From positions 2,511-8,660 of the forward strand of contig MHDW01000015.1 in the NCBI GenBank assembly GCA_001803645.1: a stretch of 6,150 bases of DNA, written 5' to 3'. Both the position numbers and the translations under genes were made by a program. Every line of letters starts with the position of its first letter. The stretch's first letter is position 1. The DNA comes from Nitrospirae bacterium GWC2_42_7. Lineage in GTDB: Bacteria > Nitrospirota > Thermodesulfovibrionia > Thermodesulfovibrionales > UBA6898. Below are positions 1-4,825 of the stretch, in pieces. The notes beneath the pieces were generated by a model. The model was not told the DNA's origin and did no database searches. It was given only the letters and a program-made list of their open reading frames with translations.

Positions 1-2
1 TT

Positions 3-158
3 AATCCGGAACTCCGCACTTCGAACGAATGGATAAAAGAAGGAAAGTGTCCGGCCTGTGGTTCTTCTGTGGGCAAAGAAGAGCAGGAGTGCCCGGATTG
101 CGGGCTGGCTCTGCTTATTGTTGAAGAAGAGGAAGACACAAGCGATCAAGCAGGATAG
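3..158 (+). CDS. C-terminal end of a zinc-ribbon protein (5' truncated)
   Basis: This reading frame is open from the left edge and stops at TAG 156-158, so only the last 51 residues are visible. They contain two CPxCG knuckles (CPACG and CPDCG) with ten residues between the second and third cysteines, a CX2C-X10-CX2C zinc ribbon. An acidic tail (EEEEDTSD) follows. The text before the ribbon (PELRTSNEWIKEGK) could be the end of a helix of an upstream domain. Zinc ribbons of this form commonly end small regulatory or adaptor proteins, including DUF2007-type proteins, but too little is visible to assign a family. The frame and stop are clear; the function is unknown. Confidence 0.8.
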   Translation, partial: NPELRTSNEWIKEGKCPACGSSVGKEEQECPDCGLALLIVEEEEDTSDQAG

Positions 159-163
159 CCTGC

Positions 164-192
164 AAGCTCGGAAGTTTGGAAACTTAGAGCTT
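164..192. terminator. Stem-loop between convergent genes, possible bidirectional terminator
   Basis: The arms AAGCTC (164-169) and GAGCTT (187-192) pair perfectly, and inside them AAGTTT (172-177) pairs with AAACTT (180-185) apart from a tight loop. This gives an interrupted hairpin of up to about 10-12 pairs. It lies between the TAG of the zinc-ribbon gene and the TAA (complement of 191-193) of the minus-strand ORF. It has no good U-tract in either direction, so a terminator role is inference from position. The sequence is also readable as degenerate AGCTTGNN octamers (157-188). Confidence 0.4.
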
Positions 193-376
193 AAAAATCA
201 AGCCTGATCTGCCAATGGTCTTTATAGCTCATACACTTTATCCTGATGCGGCAGTTGTTGCAGACCTTGATGAACTTATAACACTCGTAGTGTCTGCACC
301 ATATCATATCCTTGGTAGAAGGCTGGCCTGCTCCCTGTGGGGACGACAATGCTGCAGAAGAAATATCTTTTCCCAT
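191..376 (-). CDS. Small Cys-rich protein, hypothetical
   Basis: This 61-residue ORF starts at ATG (complement of 374-376) and ends in TAA. Its C-terminal half carries five cysteines (residues 27, 32, 39, 42 and 48) in a CX4C-X6-CX2C-X5-C pattern with many basic and aromatic residues (CRHYECYKF, CNNCRIRIKC). This looks like a small metal-binding or nucleic-acid-binding knuckle rather than random translation. The first 23 residues are low in character and no Shine-Dalgarno sequence precedes the ATG. An internal ATG (305-307) just before the Cys region has AAGGA only one base upstream, which is too close. The true start is therefore uncertain. It lies next to two other small Cys-rich coding regions. 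If it is not a gene, bases 159-541 hold only repeats and no other coding signal that I can see. Confidence 0.42.
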   Translation of the reverse strand: MGKDISSAALSSPQGAGQPSTKDMIWCRHYECYKFIKVCNNCRIRIKCMSYKDHWQIRLDF

Positions 377-413
377 GTCTTTATTATTATGCCATTTCTT
401 TCCGCATCCTGCT

Positions 414-480
414 AGTCTGCCAGCTTAATAGCTTGCCAGCTTGATAGCTTGTCGGCTTGATAGCTTGCAAGCTAAAGCTA
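414..480. repeat. Octamer tandem repeat array (AGCTTGNN), 8 units
   Basis: Eight consecutive 8-bp units can be read from 414 to 477: AGTCTGCC, AGCTTAAT, AGCTTGCC, AGCTTGAT, AGCTTGTC, GGCTTGAT, AGCTTGCA, AGCTAAAG. The last two bases tend to alternate between a CC type and an AT type, so the array also has a 16-bp higher-order period (CTTGCCAGCTTGATAG at 432-447). The right end contains a 14-bp perfect palindrome, TAGCTTGCAAGCTA (461-474). The array lies in the divergent space between the minus-strand Cys-rich ORF and the gene at 542. Confidence 0.9.
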
Positions 481-529
481 GTGCATACACCCGACTCTAG
501 GTTATACTTTTATATATTTAGAACTAAGC

Positions 530-533
530 GAGG
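530..533 (+). promoter_or_regulatory. Shine-Dalgarno GAGG supporting a TTG start
   Basis: GAGG lies 8 bases before TTG 542-544. It is the main reason for accepting a TTG start here, as no ATG occurs in frame before the first conserved cysteine. A TATACT (503-508) upstream could be a -10 box, but the matching -35 position (480-485) is poor. Confidence 0.65.
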
Positions 534-541
534 GCTGGCAG

Positions 542-829
542 TTGAATAAGTTATGCGGGACCTGCAAATACGGCTATGACATAAAACCCGGAGGACAGAA
601 GCCTTCTCCTGGTACGGTCTGGTGCGGGAAAAGGTCCATCCAGATGGCAAAGAACAGGGATATGCCCTGTTTTGTTTCTTTTGGAGGCAAAAAAACAGCT
701 CACTGCTTTGAGTGCAAAAGAGCTAAGATCACAACTCCGGCTGGTGGCGCGCTCCAGCTCGGCAATGTCTGGTGTGAAAAAAAGAAAACAGAGACACATA
801 AAATGCGCAGCATGGAATGCTTTGAATAA
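542..829 (+). CDS. Tandem-duplicated four-cysteine protein, probable zinc binder
   Basis: The 95-residue product starts at TTG, supported by GAGG 8 bases upstream, and ends in TAA. It consists of two copies of one module. Copy 1 has cysteines at 5, 8, 28 and 43; copy 2 has them at 55, 58, 78 and 93. The spacing CX2C-X19-C-X14-C is the same in both and the period is exactly 50 residues. Other matching positions are K after the CxxC, G-x-V-W-C before the third cysteine (GTVWC and GNVWC), and M-x-C-F at the end (MPCF and MECF). Four cysteines per module suggest one zinc ion or a similar metal site each; this is inference. There is no signal peptide, so it is likely cytoplasmic. I do not recognise a named family. 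It stands alone, with repeats upstream and an AT-rich spacer downstream. Confidence 0.85.
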   Translation: MNKLCGTCKYGYDIKPGGQKPSPGTVWCGKRSIQMAKNRDMPCFVSFGGKKTAHCFECKRAKITTPAGGALQLGNVWCEKKKTETHKMRSMECFE

Positions 830-1081
830 TTAATTGATCTCAATATGCATTTTTTGGATTATTTTTTTCGCCTGAGGGTGTCCCTGATATAACCTGCAAT
901 AGCAATAATATCCCCAGAACTTTGCACCAGATATGTTGCAGTTGAGCTTGACCTGCTGTATAAAAGAATCAATGTCCTTCATTCATTACAATAAATTCCC
1001 CTGTAAAAAAAGACAAGGCATCCGGGCGAAAAGACCGGCAGCAGATGGAAATATCCTTAGTGCAGTTTGTATCATAATTAC
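830..1081. other. Non-coding spacer upstream of the PHP gene
   Basis: This 252-bp spacer has no convincing gene. Just after the stop there are T-runs (850-855 and 862-868) with only a 4-bp stem before them (ATTG/CAAT around 833-844), so termination is possible but weak. A TATAAA at 959-964 lies 17 bases after TTGCAG (936-941). This could be a promoter for the PHP gene with a 5' leader of about 110 bases, but the -35 match is poor. Unlike most other gene junctions here, it has no octamer array. Confidence 0.5.
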
Positions 1082-1741
1082 ATGGAAGTTAAGATCGATC
1101 TGCATGTGCATTCAAAAATGAGCGGTGACACAGACTCTGATCCCGAGGAATGTGTTATAAGAGCTATTGAGAGGGGCCTGTACGGCATAGCTTTTACCGA
1201 ACATTACTCATATGCAGCTTCAGAGGTCTCTGAGCAGTTAAGAGAAAAGTATGGTAACAGGATAATGATATTCAGGGGGATTGAATTTTCTGCAGCTGAA
1301 GGCCACTGTCTGGTGTTTGGCATGGACACTGACAGGCTTGTAAAAAAATATGCGCCTGTTCAGGAGCTTGTCAGGATAGCGCAAGAAAATGGAGGAGTGA
1401 TAATCCCTTCCCATCCTTTCAGAGGCGAAAACAGCCTCGGCAAAAAGCTGATGCATCTTAGAGGTATAAATGCGCTCGAAGGATATAACGGATGCAACCT
1501 GCATGCCTTTAATGAAAAAGCTGTTGATACTGCCATGGCTATGGGGCTCCCGTACACAGGTGGTTCAGATGCTCATGACCCGGCAGAGGTCGGCTCCTGT
1601 TATACCCTGTTTCAGGAGGATGTCAGATATGATAATTTCACAGGTGTTCTTAAGGGCGGGAGGTACCGCGGGATAGATACAAGGAAGATAAGCAGATGGA
1701 ATATGTGGAAAGGGAAAGACGATGATCCTCTTTCCGGATAA
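1082..1741 (+). CDS. PHP-domain metal-dependent phosphoesterase
   Basis: The 219-residue product is a stand-alone PHP domain (polymerase and histidinol phosphatase superfamily), which hydrolyses phosphoesters with a cluster of two or three metal ions. The expected motifs appear in order: DLHVHS with H8 and H10; TEH with E40 and H41; GIEFS with E68; H75; PSHPF with H111; and GGSDAH with D163 and H165 near the C-terminus. Length and single-domain layout fit the short PHP proteins related to YciV/TrpH-type phosphatases and 3',5'-nucleoside bisphosphate phosphatases, but the substrate cannot be read from sequence. The family usually begins a few residues before DLHVHS, so ATG 1082 is preferred over an in-frame TTG at 1067. 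Neither has a good ribosome binding site. It faces mnmD convergently and shares no operon. Confidence 0.92.
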   Translation: MEVKIDLHVHSKMSGDTDSDPEECVIRAIERGLYGIAFTEHYSYAASEVSEQLREKYGNRIMIFRGIEFSAAEGHCLVFGMDTDRLVKKYAPVQELVRIAQENGGVIIPSHPFRGENSLGKKLMHLRGINALEGYNGCNLHAFNEKAVDTAMAMGLPYTGGSDAHDPAEVGSCYTLFQEDVRYDNFTGVLKGGRYRGIDTRKISRWNMWKGKDDDPLSG

Positions 1742-1783
1742 AAGTCCTTTAGTCTGCTTTTAATCTGCAATTGCATGTTTTTT

Positions 1784-1826
1784 AACTTGCAATCCCGCTT
1801 AACTTGCCGGCTTATTGTCTCGCCGG
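1784..1826. repeat. Degenerate octamer repeats and a small hairpin at a convergent junction
   Basis: AACTTGCA (1784-1791), AACTTGCC (1801-1808) and GGCTTATT (1809-1816) resemble the AGCTTGNN octamers found elsewhere in the window, with an irregular 9-base segment between. CCGGC (1807-1811) can pair with GCCGG (1822-1826) across a 10-base loop. There is no U-tract directly after the hairpin on either strand, though TTTTTT occurs at 1778-1783 next to the palindrome TGCAATTGCA (1766-1775). This is the only candidate for termination between the PHP gene and mnmD. Confidence 0.35.
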
Positions 1827-1834
1827 ATCGCTGA

Positions 1835-2536
1835 CTACTTCAGTTTCATCCCCTTGAGCACTGCTTTTTTTCCGCCAAAACCAGGCATCTGTTCAACAGA
1901 AAAACCTGCAGCAACAAGTCCCCGCCGGACAGCTCCGGCAACTGTAAAGGTGGCACAGGTACCGTAGGTCCTTGTTTTCTCTCCGATCGCCATAAGAAGC
2001 TCAGGCCGCCAGATATCAGGGTTTTTCTTCGGTCCATGACCATCAAGAAACCAAGCGTCACATGGAATTGTTAGTGCATTGACCATTTCGAGGGCCTCCC
2101 CTATCCAAAGATTTAGGGTCAGGATGCCGAAAGGCCGGTCAAGTTGCATCCGGTGCCACCCAGGCTTGGAAATTTCAACACTGCTGTAGGCCCGGACAAG
2201 CAGATCAATAAGCGGACCGACCTCTTTTCTGAACCCCCCGATAATGGACGCCATTCGCTCGGAAGTTATAGGATGCAGTTCAACTGAATTGTAGGTGATC
2301 GCGATATCTGTGATGCCGGATCTGTCCAGAAGATCTATGAGTGCAATGAGCAGACGGCCTGCGCCAAAGCCTGTTTCACCTATTCTGAATTCTTTTGTCC
2401 CGGGCCCCTTGGCTGTAAGAATATCAATGATGCCGGTACCATTAAAAAAAATATGCTTAGCTTCTTCAATGGCATTTACCACATCAAAATAGCGGTCGTC
2501 ATAATGTTCGTTCAGAAGATAGGGAGGGATCTTCAT
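1835..2536 (-). CDS. mnmD: tRNA 5-(aminomethyl)uridine-34 methyltransferase, stand-alone MnmD type
   Basis: The 233-residue product matches the methyltransferase half of MnmC (DUF752, Methyltransf_30), which uses SAM to turn nm5U34 into mnm5U34 in the wobble position of certain tRNAs. Visible motifs in order are: HYDDRYF (11-17); the SAM loop GETGFGAGRL (53-62); SVELHP (84-89), whose Glu should contact the SAM ribose; LNLWIGEA (141-148); the catalytic-loop signature FLDGHGPKKNPDIW (163-176); TFTVAGAVRRGL (197-208); and GFGGKKAVLKG (219-229). The FAD-dependent oxidase domain fused in enterobacterial MnmC is absent, as in the free-standing Aquifex aeolicus enzyme, so nm5U would come from the MnmEG ammonium pathway. 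Where many homologues read FLDGFAP, this protein has FLDGHGP. ATG 2534-2536 is preceded in frame by a stop two codons upstream and lacks a clear ribosome binding site. Confidence 0.92.
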   Translation of the reverse strand: MKIPPYLLNEHYDDRYFDVVNAIEEAKHIFFNGTGIIDILTAKGPGTKEFRIGETGFGAGRLLIALIDLLDRSGITDIAITYNSVELHPITSERMASIIGGFRKEVGPLIDLLVRAYSSVEISKPGWHRMQLDRPFGILTLNLWIGEALEMVNALTIPCDAWFLDGHGPKKNPDIWRPELLMAIGEKTRTYGTCATFTVAGAVRRGLVAAGFSVEQMPGFGGKKAVLKGMKLK

Positions 2537-2623
2537 GGTCAGAACTGATCAGGGACACATTCCAAAGGAGCGTTTTTTGGCCGGAGTTGATATTGTGCAA
2601 GTCATGAGCCATTGTAACATGGA

Positions 2624-2655
2624 AGTTTGCAAGCAATACAGCTTGTCAGCTTTCG
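2624..2655. repeat. Degenerate AGCTTGNN octamers
   Basis: Four 8-bp blocks can be read as AGTTTGCA, AGCAATAC, AGCTTGTC and AGCTTTCG. The third equals a unit of the 414-480 array exactly and the others are decayed. They lie in the divergent space between mnmD and the exported-protein gene, directly before the heptamer repeat. Confidence 0.5.
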
Positions 2656-2657
2656 TT

Positions 2658-2689
2658 GCTCTATGCTCTATGCTCTATGCTTGCTCTAT
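2658..2689. repeat. Heptamer tandem repeat GCTCTAT
   Basis: Three perfect tandem copies of GCTCTAT run from 2658 to 2678. GCTT (2679-2682) and a fourth copy (2683-2689) follow. The array ends about 20 bases before the -35 box of the downstream gene, so changes in copy number could alter the sequence just upstream of that promoter. It is a different unit from the octamers beside it. Confidence 0.85.
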
Positions 2690-2710
2690 ATTGCATTGTT
2701 TCTTAATATA

Positions 2711-2739
2711 TTGACAATGCACTTTTAATTTGATAAGAT
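2711..2739 (+). promoter_or_regulatory. Sigma-70 type promoter
   Basis: A perfect -35 hexamer TTGACA (2711-2716) and a -10 hexamer TAAGAT (2734-2739) are separated by exactly 17 bases. Transcription should begin near 2746, giving a short leader of about 23 bases. This is the strongest promoter seen in the window. It also argues against an upstream TTG start at 2730, which would fall inside it. Confidence 0.85.
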
Positions 2740-2752
2740 GCATCATAAACAC

Positions 2753-2760
2753 AAGGAGGT
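2753..2760 (+). promoter_or_regulatory. Strong Shine-Dalgarno AAGGAGGT
   Basis: AAGGAGGT is fully complementary to the usual 16S 3' end and lies 8 bases before ATG 2769-2771. It fixes that ATG as the start. Confidence 0.93.
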
Positions 2761-2768
2761 ACTTTAAG

Positions 2769-3656
2769 ATGAGAAAACTGACACTTAATCTTTTTTTTGT
2801 TATCACAGCGCTTATCACAGTCGTAAGTCTGGCAGGAGCTGAGGACGCTATACTGAAACCTTATGTCCTGGCGGAGAGTATGCCAGGCACGATAGATAAG
2901 AAGCTTGCTGATGTTAAGACAGCATTGGGCCAGCAGGGCTTGCAGGTGGTTGGCGAATATGCTCCTTACAAAGGGGCGCATGTCATTGTGGTCTCAAGCG
3001 ATGCCCTCAAGAAAAGTGCTGAGAAATCAGACTTTGGCGGATATGGTGCTGTACAGCGTATTTCCCTTACCGAGGCAGGTCCGGACCTGCAGATATCCTA
3101 TACAAACCCTCTTTATATGGCCCAGGTCTATCGCATGAAGGACTCTCTTTCTGACATTGCCGGAGAACTCGAAAAAGCGCTCGGCAAAAAAACAGAGTTT
3201 GGATCAAAGGATGGTCTCAAGGCAAGCAAGCTCCGAAAGTATCATTACATGGTCATGATGCCGTATTTCACTGATCAGGTCAAGCTGGCTACATATGGTT
3301 CGCAGGAAGAGGCACTCAAAACTGTTGAAGCGAATCTTGCAGCAAAAAAAGGAGGAACACTTAAGGTCTTCCGCATAGACCTTCCGAATAAGAAAGAGTC
3401 TCTCTTCGGCGTAGGCCTTTCCGAGGGCGATGGTGCTGACGCAACTGTTATGAAAGTTACCGATCTCGGGGACACGAAGCATACAGCACATCTTCCTTAT
3501 GATCTGTTGGTGTCCAATGGCACAGTTTACATGCTCCACGGCAAGTTCCGCATTGCATCGAGTTTTCCGGATCTTACAATGGGAACGTTCATGAAGATAT
3601 CCGGAGCACCATCAGCCATCGAAGATAAACTGGAAATGGTTGCAGGAGAAAAATAG
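2769..3656 (+). CDS. Exported protein of unknown function, possibly DUF302-like
   Basis: The 295-residue product begins with a Sec signal peptide: basic MRK, a hydrophobic stretch at about 6-22, and a likely cleavage site AGA|ED after residue 24. No lipobox cysteine is present, so the mature protein should be soluble in the periplasm. The mature part seems to have two alpha/beta halves. Residues about 40-140 start with a helix and the phrase LGQQGLQVVGEYAPY, and residues about 170-285 start with a helix (EEALKTVEANL) and include HLPYDLLVSNG, YMLHGKFRIA and FPDLTMGTFMKI. The helix-then-strand pattern with LxxxGxxVxGEY recalls DUF302 domains, but this is a tentative reading and no catalytic motif is evident. 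The mature chain has no cysteine. A consensus promoter and a full-strength ribosome binding site suggest high expression. It appears monocistronic, with octamer repeats directly downstream. Confidence 0.92.
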   Translation: MRKLTLNLFFVITALITVVSLAGAEDAILKPYVLAESMPGTIDKKLADVKTALGQQGLQVVGEYAPYKGAHVIVVSSDALKKSAEKSDFGGYGAVQRISLTEAGPDLQISYTNPLYMAQVYRMKDSLSDIAGELEKALGKKTEFGSKDGLKASKLRKYHYMVMMPYFTDQVKLATYGSQEEALKTVEANLAAKKGGTLKVFRIDLPNKKESLFGVGLSEGDGADATVMKVTDLGDTKHTAHLPYDLLVSNGTVYMLHGKFRIASSFPDLTMGTFMKISGAPSAIEDKLEMVAGEK

Positions 3657-3669
3657 ACTCAGACCAACA

Positions 3670-3717
3670 ATCTTGATAGCTTGCCAGCTTGATAGCCTGC
3701 CAGCTTGCTGGCTGAAA
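3670..3717. repeat. Octamer tandem repeat array (AGCTTGNN), 6 units
   Basis: Consecutive 8-bp units read ATCTTGAT, AGCTTGCC, AGCTTGAT, AGCCTGCC, AGCTTGCT and GGCTGAAA. The 16-base segment CTTGCCAGCTTGATAG (3680-3695) is identical to 432-447. The right part holds an inverted repeat, GCCAGC-TT-GCTGGC (3699-3712), which could fold with a CTTG loop. The array fills the gap between the convergent stops of the exported-protein gene and the HD-GYP gene. Neither strand shows a U-tract after the hairpin, so a terminator role is possible but unproven. Confidence 0.9.
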
Positions 3718-3726
3718 ATATCTCTG

Positions 3727-4821
3727 TTATCTGCCCAGAAGTGCTTTATCTACGGCAGCAGAGAAATTCTCGACAAGAAAAGGATTAAGGTCACGGCCTG
3801 CTGATTCTTTCATCATCTTAAGGATGGTAGTAATATCAAATGATTTTCTGTACGGCTTGTCTGTTCTGAGCGCATCAAAATAATCAGCAACAGCAATGAT
3901 CTGGCTTATGATATGCTGTTTCCTGCTCTTTCTCTTGGTTTCAGGATATCCGCTGCCATCGAACTTCATATGATGCTCATACGCAGCGATCAGGGCAGAC
4001 CGTGGTATGTCAGGCAAAGAGGCAAGATATTTAGCGCCATAAAAAGGATGCTTTTTCATCTCTTCCCACTCCCTGCTGTCTAACTTCGTTCCCTTTTCGA
4101 GCAATTCCTTTGAGGTGAACATCTTGCCGACATCATGGAGCAGACCCGCCATCCCCACATCATGAAGGACATCATTCTTAAGCCCAAGGCTTTCTGCCTG
4201 AAATATTGCAAGCACAGCAACATTCACATTATGGGCATATATATATTCACTGTATGACTTTACCGGCTTGATGACCTCAAGAAAATTATATTCCTGTTTG
4301 ATCGTCAAAATAAAGCTCATTACAACATCTTCAAGCCCGACCATATCCAGTTTCTTGAATCTTGAAACACCCTGGTAGGCTTCTTTGACCTTTTCTCTGT
4401 TCTCTTCAAAAGCAGCTCCGATATCTGAAGCAGGCACACCCAGTTTAACTTCAACAACTCCGGAAGTTATATGAGGATGTTTCCCGACATTCTTCTCAGG
4501 GGAAGCTATTTCTGTTATAAAGGCCTTAATTTCATCCTGAGTCACGCCTCTTGAAATAACAACCTTATCCATCCCGTTTTTCTTTAACTTCTTGATAAAA
4601 CTTCTCACATGGATATTTTTATCTGCAAAAGGTTCATCATTGATAGTCAGGCTTCTCCCGATAGTAACTATGCTGAACTTGTCATCAATATAAAGGTTGT
4701 CCAGCCTGCTTACCGCACTCTGAGACACATGTATTACTGCCGGATGCTCTTTGGAATAAAGTGAACAGTTAGAAATACCTATCACCATGTCTGATATAAA
4801 TCCTGTCACCTGTTCTTTCAA
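3727..4821 (-). CDS. HD-GYP domain cyclic-di-nucleotide phosphohydrolase
   Basis: The 364-residue protein has a C-terminal HD-GYP domain (about 190-345), a class that degrades cyclic di-GMP or sometimes cGAMP with a di- or tri-metal centre. Key residues are H197 (AHNVNVA), the HD pair H229-D230 with K233 (LLHDVGK), H258 (KKHPF), H283-H284, DGSGYP (288-293) and D313 (VADYFDALRTDKPYR). The residue after the HH pair is Met (HHMKFDG), where the family consensus usually has Glu; the metal-binding His are kept, so activity is still likely. Residues 1-110 form a separate input region with LYSKEHPAV and FSIVTIGRSLTINDEPF followed by KKNGMDKVVISRGVTQDEI, a layout seen in other HD-GYP proteins. There is no receiver, PAS or membrane segment. 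The TTG start has GAGG 9 bases upstream and begins 4 bases after the stop of the HEAT-repeat gene, so the two are co-transcribed and probably coupled. Confidence 0.93.
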   Translation of the reverse strand: MKEQVTGFISDMVIGISNCSLYSKEHPAVIHVSQSAVSRLDNLYIDDKFSIVTIGRSLTINDEPFADKNIHVRSFIKKLKKNGMDKVVISRGVTQDEIKAFITEIASPEKNVGKHPHITSGVVEVKLGVPASDIGAAFEENREKVKEAYQGVSRFKKLDMVGLEDVVMSFILTIKQEYNFLEVIKPVKSYSEYIYAHNVNVAVLAIFQAESLGLKNDVLHDVGMAGLLHDVGKMFTSKELLEKGTKLDSREWEEMKKHPFYGAKYLASLPDIPRSALIAAYEHHMKFDGSGYPETKRKSRKQHIISQIIAVADYFDALRTDKPYRKSFDITTILKMMKESAGRDLNPFLVENFSAAVDKALLGR

Positions 4822-4825
4822 ATGC

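Noticed and set aside
215..415. Plus-strand ORF opposite the small Cys-rich ORF
   Set aside because: The composition is unlike a folded protein and no ribosome binding site precedes it. The opposite strand has the stronger, motif-bearing frame.
411..482. CRISPR-like array
   Set aside because: The units are only 8-16 bp with no unique spacers and no cas genes nearby, so this is a simple tandem repeat.
878..888. 11-base motif GTGTCCCTGAT whose complement recurs at 2548-2558, reminiscent of REP-type elements near Y1 transposases
   Set aside because: Several 11-base matches are expected by chance in 6 kb when both strands are counted, there is no hairpin at either site, and no transposase is present.
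859..972. 37-codon minus-strand ORF starting at TTG with AGGA just upstream
   Set aside because: The AGGA is only two bases from the TTG, the product has no recognisable motif, and it lies in an AT-rich spacer. It is too short to trust without homologues.
933..1121. Plus-strand ORF overlapping the start of the PHP gene
   Set aside because: It reads out of frame into the clear PHP coding region, has no ribosome binding site and shows no domain-like sequence.
2604..2714. 36-codon plus-strand ORF through the heptamer repeat
   Set aside because: Most of it is translation of repeats. It has no ribosome binding site and overlaps the -35 region of the next gene.
2730..2768. Upstream TTG start extending the exported protein by 13 residues
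   Set aside because: It overlaps the -10 box and the Shine-Dalgarno sequence, and would put a polar stretch before a well-formed signal peptide.
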